Source: CAWCKS01 sp963796195 | Lineage (GTDB): Bacteria > Pseudomonadota > Alphaproteobacteria > Rhizobiales > Xanthobacteraceae | Length of the DNA: 64,000 nt | Reading direction: 5' to 3' | Assembly: GCA_963796195.1 (NCBI GenBank) | Contig: CAWCKS010000007.1 | Coordinates: forward strand, 310,001 to 374,000 | In this document: one piece after another, positions 18,273 to 26,903 of the stretch | Layout: every line of letters starts with the position of its first letter | Numbering within the stretch: position 1 is the first letter of the stretch | Program-made: the position numbers and the translations under genes | Notes under the pieces: model-generated | What the model saw: the letters and a program-made list of their open reading frames with translations, nothing else | Database searches by the model: none | Told to the model about the DNA's origin: nothing

Positions 18273-19112
18273 TTACTTCGCAGCGTCACGCTGCGGCTGC
18301 GCGGCGTCGGCCTCGTGGGCAGCGCGCATCTCTTCGGTGCGCGGCATCGAGATTACGTTGTAGCCGGAATCCACATAATGGATTTCACCGGTCACGCCCG
18401 TCGACAGATCGGACAAAAGATAGAGCGCGGAGCCGCCGAGATCCTCCAGCGTTACGCCGCGTCCGAGCGGCGAATGCTTCTGCTGGAAGGCAAACATGGC
18501 GCGCGCATCGCCAATGCCCGCGCCGGCGAGCGTACGGATCGGCCCCGCCGAAATCGCGTTGACGCGGATCAGCCTGCGGCCGAAATCGACAGCGAGATAG
18601 CGCACCGATGCTTCCAGCGCTGCCTTGGCGACGCCCATCACGTTGTAGTTCGGCAGCGCCCGCATCGAGCCGCCATAGGTCAGCGTGATCATCGAGCCGC
18701 CGTTCGGCATCAACTCCGCCGCGCGCTTCGCCGCCTCGGTGAAGGAGAAGCACGAAATCACCATGGTGCGGGAAAAATTCTCGCGCGAGGTGTCGGCGTA
18801 GCGGCCCTTCAATTCGTTCTTGTCGGAGAAGCCGATCGCATGGACGAGAAAGTCGAGCGTGCCCCACTCTTTCTTGATCGCTGCGAATACGGAATCGACC
18901 GAGCCGATATCCTCCACGTCACAGGGCAGAATGAGTTTCGCATTCAGCGATTGCGCCAGCGGCTTGACGCGCTTGCCGAGCGCCTCGCCCTGGTAGGTGA
19001 AGGCAAGCTCCGCGCCGTGAGCCGCCACCGTCCGTGCAATCCCCCACGCGATCGAGTGATCATTGGCAACGCCCATGATCAGGCCGCGCTTGCCTTTCAT
19101 CAATTCGGACAT
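18273..19112 (-). CDS. fabI: Enoyl-[acyl-carrier-protein] reductase (NADH) FabI
   Basis: Last reductive step of type II fatty acid elongation; a short-chain dehydrogenase of 279 residues. The nucleotide-binding site is 'LIMGVANDHSIAWGIA'. The catalytic pair is Y156 and K163 in 'LPNYNVMGVAKAALEASV', at the same positions as in E. coli FabI. The Ala/Gln-rich tail is normal for Bradyrhizobium. It lies downstream of fabB in the minus-strand fabA-fabB-fabI set, after a palindromic repeat. Confidence 0.96.
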   Translation of the reverse strand: MSELMKGKRGLIMGVANDHSIAWGIARTVAAHGAELAFTYQGEALGKRVKPLAQSLNAKLILPCDVEDIGSVDSVFAAIKKEWGTLDFLVHAIGFSDKNELKGRYADTSRENFSRTMVISCFSFTEAAKRAAELMPNGGSMITLTYGGSMRALPNYNVMGVAKAALEASVRYLAVDFGRRLIRVNAISAGPIRTLAGAGIGDARAMFAFQQKHSPLGRGVTLEDLGGSALYLLSDLSTGVTGEIHYVDSGYNVISMPRTEEMRAAHEADAAQPQRDAAK

Positions 19113-19150
19113 TCCTCACCCGCCCTGAATGCGCTTGAGAATCTTGATTT

Positions 19151-19199
19151 GCGCATGTCCTTGCCGGAAAACCGGTATCCACTTTTCCGGGACATGCGC
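19151..19199. repeat. Palindromic intergenic repeat between fabB and fabI
   Basis: GCGCATGTCC (19151-19160) is matched by GGACATGCGC (19190-19199), and the inner GCCGGAAAACCGG and CTTTTCCGG segments also pair partly. The wording of this element (CCGGAAAAGTGG followed by ACCGGTTTTCCGG) is a familiar dispersed palindrome in Rhizobiales genomes. It lies just beyond the probable fabB stop and would form a strong hairpin in the fabB-fabI transcript, where it may affect mRNA stability or termination. Confidence 0.75.
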
Positions 19200-19202
19200 G
19201 TC

Positions 19203-20427
19203 TTAAGCATCGAGTTCGCTTGAACACCAACGTTGCGTTGGTGCCGCCAAATCCGAATGAATTCGACAGTACGGTGCCGACCTTGGCGTTGTCGATGCGC
19301 TTGCGCACGATCGGCATGTCGGCGAATACCGGGTCAAGCTCCTGAATGTGCGCGCTCTCGCAGATGAAGCCATTGTTCATCATCAGCAGCGAATAGATCG
19401 CCTCCTGCACGCCGGTGGCGCCCAGCGAATGGCCGGTCAGCGATTTCGTCGCGGAGATCGGCGGGCACTTGTTCTCGTTGCCGAAGATTTTTCGGATCGC
19501 GTCGATCTCCGGCGGATCGCCGGCCGGCGTCGAGGTTGCGTGCGGGTTGATGTAGTCGATCGGCGTCTTCACCGTCGACAGCGCCATGCGCATGCAGCGC
19601 TCCGCGCCCTCGCCCGACGGTGCCACCATGTCGTAGCCGTCCGAGGTCGCGCCGTAGCCAACCACCTCGCCGTAAATACGCGCGCCGCGCGCCTTGGCGC
19701 GCTCGAGCTCCTCGAGCACGACGACACCGGCGCCGCCAGCGATCACGAAGCCGTCGCGGTTGATGTCGTAGGCGCGCGATGCCGTCGCCGGCGTTTCATT
19801 GAATTTCGACGACATCGCGCCCATCGCGTCGAACAGCACCGACAGGGTCCAGTCGAGCTCCTCGCAGCCGCCGGCAAACATCACGTCCTGCTTGCCGTAC
19901 TGGATCATCTCATAGGAATTGCCGATGCAGTGGTTCGAGGTCGCGCAGGCCGACGAGATCGAATAGTTGATGCCCTTGATCTTGAACCAGGTTGCGAGCG
20001 TCGCCGATGCCGTCGACGACATCGCTTTTGGCACCGCGAAGGGTCCGACCCGCTTCGGTCCCTTTGAACGAGTGATATCGGCGGCTTCGACGATGGTGCG
20101 GGTCGACGGACCGCCCGAGCCCATGATGATGCCGGTGCGTTCGTTGGAGACGTCCTTGTCTTCAAGGCCGGAGTCGCGGATCGCCTGCTCCATCGCGACA
20201 TGATTCCAGGCGGCGCCACCGCCGAGAAACCGCATGGCGCGGCGATCGACCACTTCGGCCGGATCGAGGCTTGGCGCGCCGTGCACCTGGGAGCGGAAAC
20301 CAAGTTCGGCCTGTTTGGTCGCGCGCGAAATGCCGCTGCGGGCGTCGTGCAGGCTCGACAGTACTTCCTGAGTGTTGTTTCCGATCGATGAGACAATGCC
20401 CATCCCGGTGACGACAACCCGCCTCAT
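19203..20427 (-). CDS. fabB: Beta-ketoacyl-ACP synthase I, with apparent frameshift at the end
   Basis: Condensing enzyme of fatty acid elongation. Begins 'MRRVVVTGMGIVSSIG' at ATG 20427. The Cys-His-His triad lies in 'SISSACATSNHCIGN', 'INPHATSTPAGDPPE' and 'TKSLTGHSLGATGVQ'. After 'NATLVFKR' the frame as given runs on through the repeat and into fabI. Removing one base from GAGTTC (19212-19217, plus strand) gives 'LVFKRLDA' and a TAA at 19203-19205, a normal end and a 407-residue protein. I annotate that corrected end. It is cotranscribed with fabA, which lies 86 bases upstream. Confidence 0.92.
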
Positions 20428-20513
20428 GACCGCCTCGCCCTGTCCAAATTGCGTCTTCGCTCTCGTCGCGCGCGGACGGCGACGCCACCATCCCTGCGGT
20501 CCAGGCAACCCCG

Positions 20514-21041
20514 TTACGCGGCCGGCTGCGGCGCACCCTGCTTGAACAGACAGACCTTCAAGTCCGTCGCCCGGTAAATAATCTTCCCCTCCGAGGAAAG
20601 CCAGCCATCGGCAATACCGAGCACAAGTTTCGAGCGCATGACGCGCTTGATGTCGACGTTGTAGGTGATCTTGCGCATCGTCGGCAGCACTAGCTCGGAA
20701 AACTTGACCTCGCCGACGCCGATTGCGCGGCCACGGCCTTGTGCACCGAGCCAGCCGAGGAAAAAGCCGACCATCTGCCAGAGCGCGTCGAGACCGAGGC
20801 AACCGGGCATCACGGGATCGCCCTTGAAATGACAGCCGAAGAACCAGAGGTCTGGCTTAACGTCGAGTTCCGCCCGAACTACGCCCTTGCCGTGCTCGCC
20901 GCCTTTTTCGGAAATCTCGCTGATGCGGTCGAACATCAGCATCGGCGGCAGCGGCAACTGTGCATTGCCGGGGCCGAATAGCTCCCCGCGCCCGCAGGCC
21001 AGCAGATCCTCGTAGTCGTAGCTGCTCCGCCGGTCCAGCAT
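20514..21041 (-). CDS. fabA: 3-hydroxydecanoyl-[ACP] dehydratase/isomerase FabA
   Basis: Introduces the double bond in anaerobic unsaturated fatty acid synthesis, working with FabB. 175 residues. The active-site His and Asp are in 'FFGCHFKGDPVMPGCLGLD'. Other family blocks are 'GRGELFGPGNAQLPLPPML' and 'GVGEVKFSELVLPT'. It is the first gene of the minus-strand fabA-fabB-fabI set and is divergent from irr across a 230-base gap, the same arrangement as in Bradyrhizobium japonicum. Confidence 0.96.
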   Translation of the reverse strand: MLDRRSSYDYEDLLACGRGELFGPGNAQLPLPPMLMFDRISEISEKGGEHGKGVVRAELDVKPDLWFFGCHFKGDPVMPGCLGLDALWQMVGFFLGWLGAQGRGRAIGVGEVKFSELVLPTMRKITYNVDIKRVMRSKLVLGIADGWLSSEGKIIYRATDLKVCLFKQGAPQPAA

Positions 21042-21271
21042 GTTTGTTCCCGCTTTGGACTTTTAATAGACGCGTTCTGGGCATATGTCCGCGCTCTCTA
21101 TCACACGGCTCCCGCAGCGGCAAAGCGAGCGGACGCCGCACCGCAGCGCTCGGATACTACTGGGGCTGGCGCGCACTTGCGAGGCGCTTGCATCTGCGAC
21201 ATGCAATTTCTATAGTAACTGTTGAGGTTTATCCGATCAGCAGGGCAGCGTACGCGCTGCAACGGCAACGC

Positions 21272-21751
21272 ATGAGTGAACACGTCGCCCCAAAGAGCGA
21301 TGAGGATGTCGGCGGCAAGAGCCGCTCACCGGCCCTTACGGGATGCCCGTGGCACGACGTCAACGAGCTCCTGCAGTCAGTGGGCTTGCGTCCGACCCGC
21401 CAGCGCATGGCGCTTGGGTGGCTGTTGTTCGGCAAGGGCGAGCGTCACCTCACCGCCGAGATGCTTTACGAAGAAGCGATGATCGCCAAGGTGCCGGTCT
21501 CGCTCGCGACCGTCTACAACACGCTCAACCAGCTGACCGATGCGGGCCTGCTCCGCCAGGTCAGCGTCGACGGCGCCAAGACCTACTTCGACACCAACGT
21601 CAGCGCGCATCACCACTTCTATGTCGAGGACAGCCGCGAGCTGGTCGACATCCCCGACCCGAAGCTCGTGCTGCAGAAGTTGCCCGAAACGCCCGAGGGT
21701 TACGAGATCAGCCGCATCGACATGGTCGTGCGTCTGCGCAAGAAGCGCTGA
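21272..21751 (+). CDS. irr: Iron response regulator Irr (Fur family)
   Basis: Global regulator of iron and heme metabolism, 159 residues. It carries the heme regulatory motif 'GCPWHDVNELLQ' with C25, through which heme triggers turnover of Irr in B. japonicum. The second heme/metal site 'SAHHHFYVED' has H113-H115. The winged-helix region is 'LRPTRQRMALGWLLFGKG' with 'VSLATVYNTLNQLTDAGLL'. I chose ATG 21272 by comparison with known Irr proteins; the frame is open further upstream. Confidence 0.96.
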   Translation: MSEHVAPKSDEDVGGKSRSPALTGCPWHDVNELLQSVGLRPTRQRMALGWLLFGKGERHLTAEMLYEEAMIAKVPVSLATVYNTLNQLTDAGLLRQVSVDGAKTYFDTNVSAHHHFYVEDSRELVDIPDPKLVLQKLPETPEGYEISRIDMVVRLRKKR

Positions 21752-21806
21752 TTCTTTTTATCCCTTTAGAGTTGACGACGCCGCCGCGTTGCGCTCGGGC
21801 GAAGAA

Positions 21807-22358
21807 TCAATCGACCTTCTCGTCGGGATAGACGCCCCAAAGCCGTTCCTGCTCGATCCAGCCGTCAAAGCCCGTGCCCGTAATGCGACACCAGCTGCCG
21901 GAGCAGCGACGCACGTTTGCTACGACGCCAGCTTCGAGTTGCGCAGCTACCGCGCTTAACTCGTCGGCGCGATCATGAAGCTGCGCAAGCTCGTCCTTCG
22001 ACTTCGTGGTGACGACGGCGGTTCGTTTCCCCGACAACAGCGAGTGATAAACCCAGCCTTCCGAGCCTTCGGAATCGCGAATGCGCCGCCAGTTCTCGAA
22101 CTCGGCGGTGATCTCAACCGGCAGTCCCGATTTGGTGTAGATCCAGCTGACGTCGTTGTCCTTGGTTGGACCGCCGCGGACGTTGACGTGATCGGATTTC
22201 AGGCTGACGAACCGCGGCACCGGCAGGCCGCTCGTGGTTCCGACCGAGGTATCCTTCGGGATCGAGCCGGTGACATCGCCGCCGGCAAATGTCGTACTGG
22301 TGAAGCTCAGAGCGGCCGCGAAAATCCCCGCAACGCAACAAACACGCAGCAAACTCAT
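21807..22358 (-). CDS. Secreted SH3-domain protein
   Basis: 183-residue exported protein. It has a signal peptide (residues 1-26, 'LLRVCCVAGIFAAALSF', cleavage near 'TFAGG') and a bacterial SH3 domain ('KSDHVNVRGGPTKDNDVSW', 'ITAEFENWRRIRDSEGSEGW'). A second SH3-like segment ends in 'CSGSWCRITGTGFDGWIEQ'. Such proteins bind peptidoglycan or modulate hydrolases, but the role here is unknown. ATG 22358 was chosen because the signal peptide follows directly. It is divergent from the glycerate dehydrogenase gene. Confidence 0.85.
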   Translation of the reverse strand: MSLLRVCCVAGIFAAALSFTSTTFAGGDVTGSIPKDTSVGTTSGLPVPRFVSLKSDHVNVRGGPTKDNDVSWIYTKSGLPVEITAEFENWRRIRDSEGSEGWVYHSLLSGKRTAVVTTKSKDELAQLHDRADELSAVAAQLEAGVVANVRRCSGSWCRITGTGFDGWIEQERLWGVYPDEKVD

Positions 22359-22622
22359 TACCCCATCCCTTAACCCAAAATCTCTGTCGTTCCGGCCCCT
22401 GTTCCGGACGCTGCGCTCGAGCGCCGGATCCACCAGCTTGTGTTGACCCGGCCTTCTGCTAGAGAGGACCGAAACGCCCTGCCTCGCGGCCGTATTCCGG
22501 CGTTGCGTGCGGTGCGCAGCCGCAGTGTTATTCACCCCGGTTAACGAGACCTGAACAATTTGAAGGAGTCGGACGTGCTCGTGGCCGCAAGCGTTCAACA
22601 CCCTTAAGGAAAAGCAATCGCG

Positions 22623-23624
22623 ATGTCGGTCCGAAAGAAGCCTCTCGTCGTCGTGACGCGGAAGCTGCCCGACACCATCGAGACGCGCATGCGCGAGCTG
22701 TTCGACGCGCGGCTCAATCTCGACGATGCGCCGATGACATCAGAGCAGATTGCCGAGGCGGTCCGCGTTGCCGATGTGCTGGTTCCAACCGTCACCGACG
22801 AGATCAACGAAAAGGTGCTCAGCCAACCGGATTGCAAGGTGAAGCTGATCGCCCACTTCGGCAACGGCGTGGACAACATCGACGTCGCGGCCGCCCACAA
22901 GCGCGGCATCACCGTCACCAATACGCCGAAGGTTTTGACCGAAGACACCGCCGACATGACGATGGCGCTGATCCTCGCGGTGCCGCGCCGCTTGATCGAG
23001 GGCGCATCGCTTCTCGCCGAAGGCAAGGAGTGGCCGGGCTGGTCGCCGATGTGGATGCTCGGCCATCGGATCGGCGGCAAGCGCCTCGGCATCATCGGCA
23101 TGGGCCGGATCGGCCAGGCCGTCGCACGACGGGCACACGCCTTTGGCCTGCAAATCCACTATCACAACCGCCGCCCGGTAGCGCCGTCGATCGAGGAAGA
23201 ACTCGGCGCGACCTACTGGGAAAGCCTCGATCAGATGCTGGCGCGGATGGACATCATCTCGGTGAACTGTCCGCACACGCCGGCGACGTTCCACCTGCTG
23301 TCGGCGCGACGGCTGAAGCTGCTGCGCAAGGACGCCTACATCGTCAACACCGCGCGCGGCGAGGTGATCGACGAGATGACGCTGACCAAGCTGATCGAGA
23401 ACAACGAGATCGGCGGCGCCGGCCTTGACGTCTACGAGAACGAACCCGCGATCAGCCCGCGACTGTTGCGGCTGGCGAAGGCAGGCCGGGTGACGCTGCT
23501 GCCGCACATGGGCTCGGCAACGATCGAGGGCCGCGTCGAGATGGGCGAGAAGGTGATGATCAACATCCGCACCTTCCTTGACGGCCACAAGCCGCCGGAT
23601 CGCGTGCTGCCGGGCGTGAGTTGA
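22623..23624 (+). CDS. D-2-hydroxyacid (D-glycerate type) dehydrogenase
   Basis: 333-residue NAD(P)-dependent dehydrogenase of the GyaR/hydroxypyruvate reductase type, interconverting glycerate or glycolate and the 2-oxo acid. The Rossmann motif is 'LGIIGMGRIGQAVARRA'. The catalytic Arg, Glu and His lie in 'IVNTARGEVIDE', 'GLDVYENEPAI' and 'LLPHMGSATIEGR'. 'AHFGNGVDNIDVAAA' is the substrate loop. ATG 22623 follows a short AAGGA-containing leader. The exact substrate is inferred from family similarity. Confidence 0.9.
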   Translation: MSVRKKPLVVVTRKLPDTIETRMRELFDARLNLDDAPMTSEQIAEAVRVADVLVPTVTDEINEKVLSQPDCKVKLIAHFGNGVDNIDVAAAHKRGITVTNTPKVLTEDTADMTMALILAVPRRLIEGASLLAEGKEWPGWSPMWMLGHRIGGKRLGIIGMGRIGQAVARRAHAFGLQIHYHNRRPVAPSIEEELGATYWESLDQMLARMDIISVNCPHTPATFHLLSARRLKLLRKDAYIVNTARGEVIDEMTLTKLIENNEIGGAGLDVYENEPAISPRLLRLAKAGRVTLLPHMGSATIEGRVEMGEKVMINIRTFLDGHKPPDRVLPGVS

Positions 23625-24425
23625 TCAGCGATACGCGCTGAGATCCTTGATCGTCGGGCAATCGCCGTTCAGCGGATTGGACGGATCGCGCTGGTACTCG
23701 AGCGTCTCGAAGCGCATCGCGCGCGCATCGATCATCAACAGTCGTCCGACCAGGCCTTCGCCGAAGCCGACGACAGCTCGGATGACCTCTAGCGCCATCA
23801 ACGAGCCGACGACGCCGGCCAGCGCGCCGAGCACGCCGGCTTCGGCGCAGGTCGGCACCGTGCCCGGCGGCGGCGGTTCGGGGAACAGGCACCGATAGGT
23901 TGGATTGAGCTCGCCCTGTGCGTTCTTCTCATGCGCGCGGATCGTGGTCAGCGTGCCGTCAAAGACGCCGAGCGCGCCAGTCACCAGCGGCTTCTTTGCA
24001 AGATAGCACGCGTCCGACACGAGATAGCGCGTCGCAAAATTGTCCGAGCCGTCGGCTACGACGTCATAGTCGGCAAGTAGCGCAAGCGCGTTGGTGGCAT
24101 CGAGGCGGGCCGCGTGAGCGTTCACCTTCACATGCGGATTGAGCCGCGCAATCATGTCAGCCGTGCTCGCGACTTTTGACTGACCAATTGCCTCGGTCGG
24201 GTGGATGATCTGGCGCTGCAGGTTCGACAGCGTGACCGTGTCGTCGTCGATGACGCCCAGAGTGCCGACGCCGGCGGCGGCGAGGTAAAGCAGTGCCGGA
24301 CTGCCGAGGCCGCCCGCGCCGATCACCAGCACGCGCGCCGCCTTCAGCGCCGCCTGGCCGGGGCCGCCGACCTCGCGGATCACAATGTGGCGCGCGTAGC
24401 GCTCCAGTTCCTCAGCCGTCAGCAT
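23625..24425 (-). CDS. moeB: HesA/MoeB/ThiF-family adenylyltransferase, probably MoeB
   Basis: Activates the C-terminal Gly-Gly of a ubiquitin-like sulfur carrier (MoaD or ThiS) by adenylation. 266 residues. The ATP-binding region is 'LVIGAGGLGSPALLYLAAAG' with 'IDDDTVTLSNLQRQIIHP'. The cysteine next to the active site is in 'GTVPTCAEAGVLGALAG'. The zinc cysteine pairs are incomplete: 'TYRC' replaces the usual CxxC, and the C-terminus has only 'GDCPTI'. It ends directly against the convergent glycerate dehydrogenase gene. Confidence 0.85.
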   Translation of the reverse strand: MLTAEELERYARHIVIREVGGPGQAALKAARVLVIGAGGLGSPALLYLAAAGVGTLGVIDDDTVTLSNLQRQIIHPTEAIGQSKVASTADMIARLNPHVKVNAHAARLDATNALALLADYDVVADGSDNFATRYLVSDACYLAKKPLVTGALGVFDGTLTTIRAHEKNAQGELNPTYRCLFPEPPPPGTVPTCAEAGVLGALAGVVGSLMALEVIRAVVGFGEGLVGRLLMIDARAMRFETLEYQRDPSNPLNGDCPTIKDLSAYR

Positions 24426-24511
24426 GACCTATCCATGAACCACGCTCGCTCTGTTGCCGACAAACTAGATGTGCTTAAACACAGCGCGCACAATCCGACC
24501 GCGAGACTTTC

Positions 24512-25861
24512 ATGAGATCAGCCCTCGCCGCAACACTGGTCGCTCTCGCCGCAACCGTTACCGTCGCTCATGCGCAGGCACCGAAGCGCGTCCAGACGGT
24601 CACCGTCAAGCCGCCGGAGCCGCAAACTCCCACGGACACGGCAAAGGCGATGGCAGATGCCGACCGGATGTCGTTGCAGTCAGATCTGGCGTGGGTCGGC
24701 ACCTATAACGGTCTGATTAACGGCGAGGTCAGCGACCGCCTGGTGGCGGCGATCAAATCGTTTCAGAAGGACAATAGCGGCAAGCAGACCGGCGTGCTGA
24801 ACCCGCAGGAGCGCGGCGCGCTGTCGGCCGCGGCCAAGGCGCTATCGGATCGCGCCGGCTGGAAGATCGGCTTCGATCCCGTCAACGGCATTCGCCTTGG
24901 GCTGCCGACCAAGCTCGCACCAATTCAGACCAATGGTGCGACCGGCAGCAAGTGGTCGTCGGCGCAGGGCCAAATCCAGATCGAAACCTGGCGGCAGAGA
25001 GACAACACGCTGTCGCTCAACGCTCTCGCCGACCGTGAAGCCAAAGCCGAGGGCCGCAAGGTCGAGTACCGCGCCGTCAAGGACCAGTTCTTCGTGCTGT
25101 CAGGCATGCAGAACCTGAAGAAGTTCTATATCCGCGGCGAGATCAAGGGCAGCGAAGCACGCGGCATGACGGTGCTGTACGACCAGGCCACCGAGGGCAC
25201 GATGGCGCCGGTTGTCGTGTTGATGTCGAGCGCATTCACCGCGTTTCCGACCAATGGCATCGTGCCTGCCGACGGACCGCCGCCGCGCAAGATGGTCGAG
25301 TATTCGACCGGCGTGGTCGTCAGCGGCGATGGCGCGATCGTCGCCGATCGGCTTGCCGTCGACGGCTGCCTGTCCATTATCGTGCCGACCTACGGCAACG
25401 CCGATCGCGTTGCGCAGGACAAGACCCATGACCTCGCGCTACTGCGCATCTATGGTGCGAGCGCGCTAAAGCCGCTGGCAATGGATCAGGCGACCACGAA
25501 GCCTGCCATCACAATCACTGGAATTGCCGATCCCCAGAACCAGGGCGGCGGCGCGGCGGCCTCGTCGGTCGATTCGACGGTCGCAGCAACCAACGGCAAT
25601 GGCGATCCAGCGCTACAGCCCGCCCCGGGCATCGGTTTGTCGGGCGGCGCTGCTGTCGACGGCGACCGCCATTTCGCCGGCGTCGCCCTGCTCAAACCGC
25701 CAGTGGTCGCCGGCGGGCAAGGATCGCCGCCGCCGGCACAGGCTGTGCTGGTTCAAGCCGACGCGGTGCGCGACTTCCTGAAGGCGAACGGTGTCACGCC
25801 GGCGAGCGGAGCGAGCGACGCGAAGGCATCAGTCCTGCGTGTGATCTGCGTGCGCAAATAG
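24512..25861 (+). CDS. Exported trypsin-like/peptidoglycan-binding-like protein
   Basis: 449-residue protein with a signal peptide ('MRSALAATLVALAATVTVAH', cleavage at 'AHAQA'). Residues about 45-110 look like a peptidoglycan-binding helical repeat ('LAWVGTYNGLINGEVSDRLV', 'AIKSFQKDNSGKQTGVL'). The C-terminal part (about 260-440) resembles the barrel of trypsin-like proteins: 'STGVVVSGDGAIVADRLAV', 'HDLALLRIYGA' and 'GIGLSGGAAVDGDRHFAGVA'. Where a catalytic GDSGG would be expected there is GLSGG, and no clear catalytic His is seen, so it may be an inactive homologue. It is divergent from moeB. Confidence 0.7.
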   Translation: MRSALAATLVALAATVTVAHAQAPKRVQTVTVKPPEPQTPTDTAKAMADADRMSLQSDLAWVGTYNGLINGEVSDRLVAAIKSFQKDNSGKQTGVLNPQERGALSAAAKALSDRAGWKIGFDPVNGIRLGLPTKLAPIQTNGATGSKWSSAQGQIQIETWRQRDNTLSLNALADREAKAEGRKVEYRAVKDQFFVLSGMQNLKKFYIRGEIKGSEARGMTVLYDQATEGTMAPVVVLMSSAFTAFPTNGIVPADGPPPRKMVEYSTGVVVSGDGAIVADRLAVDGCLSIIVPTYGNADRVAQDKTHDLALLRIYGASALKPLAMDQATTKPAITITGIADPQNQGGGAAASSVDSTVAATNGNGDPALQPAPGIGLSGGAAVDGDRHFAGVALLKPPVVAGGQGSPPPAQAVLVQADAVRDFLKANGVTPASGASDAKASVLRVICVRK

Positions 25862-25878
25862 CGCCGCAGATCAGTGGT

Positions 25879-26760
25879 TCATTTCTGACAGACCGGACAC
25901 CAGAAGGTCGAGCGGCCGTTCTGCGTGAAGCGCTTGATGGTGCCCTTGCACCTCGGCGTCAGGCACTTTTGTCCCTCGCGGTCATAGACGCGAAACGACT
26001 TCTGAAAATAGCCGAGCTCACCGTTGGGCTGGCGATGGTCGCGCAACGATGAGCCACCCGCTTGAATGGCGTCGTTCAGCACCGCGCGGATCGCGCTGAC
26101 AAGACGTTTGGCGTGATCCGTCGGCTCCTTCCTGCGGGTGGCGAGCGTGGAGGCCGAACGGCGCGGCGACAAATGCGAACGATGCAGCGCTTCGCAGACG
26201 TAGATATTGCCGAGGCCCGCAACGACACGCTGATCGAGCAGCGCCGCCTTCAGCGACGTCTTCTTGCCGGCGCAGGCAGCGGCCAGCGTCGCCGCATCGA
26301 ATTCGTTACCAAGCGGCTCCGGACCGAGACCTTTGAGCAGGGGCTCGGACTCGATATCGCCACGCGCAACAATCTTCATGAAGCCAAAGCGACGCGGGTC
26401 ATTGAAGAGAATCACCGGACCAGATGCCATGTGAAACACGACATGGTCGTGATTACGCTCTTCGTTGCGGGCGTAGTGAAACATGCCCGGCTTCTTGGCG
26501 CCGGCGGACCCCACCACTCGGAACGAGCCGGACATGCCGAGATGCATGACCAGCACGTCGCCCGAGGCGAGATCGCACAAAAGATACTTGGCGCGCCGAC
26601 CGAGCCCGGTCACGAGTTGACCATCAAGCCGCTTCGTGAAGTCGGCCTGGAAGGGGAAGCGCAGGTCGCCACGCCGCGCTTCAACCCGCGCGATGCGGTC
26701 GCCCTCCATGACAGGCTGCAGGCCGCGACGAACAGTCTCAACTTCGGGCAATTCGGGCAT
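25879..26760 (-). CDS. mutM: Formamidopyrimidine-DNA glycosylase
   Basis: Excises 8-oxoguanine and formamidopyrimidines; bifunctional glycosylase and AP lyase. 293 residues. The catalytic N-terminus 'PELPEVETVRRGL' is intact, as is 'VMHLGMSGSF'. The helix-two-turn-helix is 'GLGNIYVCEALHRSHLSP'. The zinc finger has all four cysteines: 'KCLTPRCKG' and 'FWCPVC'. It is divergent from ubiE across a 143-base gap. Confidence 0.97.
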   Translation of the reverse strand: MPELPEVETVRRGLQPVMEGDRIARVEARRGDLRFPFQADFTKRLDGQLVTGLGRRAKYLLCDLASGDVLVMHLGMSGSFRVVGSAGAKKPGMFHYARNEERNHDHVVFHMASGPVILFNDPRRFGFMKIVARGDIESEPLLKGLGPEPLGNEFDAATLAAACAGKKTSLKAALLDQRVVAGLGNIYVCEALHRSHLSPRRSASTLATRRKEPTDHAKRLVSAIRAVLNDAIQAGGSSLRDHRQPNGELGYFQKSFRVYDREGQKCLTPRCKGTIKRFTQNGRSTFWCPVCQK

Positions 26761-26903
26761 TGGGCTCTTGAAAACAGAAATGATTTGGCCTGCGCCGGAT
26801 TAACCATGCAAATGATGGCTGACAGCTGATGGCAACAGGTGGTTCGGGCTTGTAGCGCGCCGGCACAGCGCGCGCTATGGTCGGCCGATCGAGGAGGCGG
26901 TCC

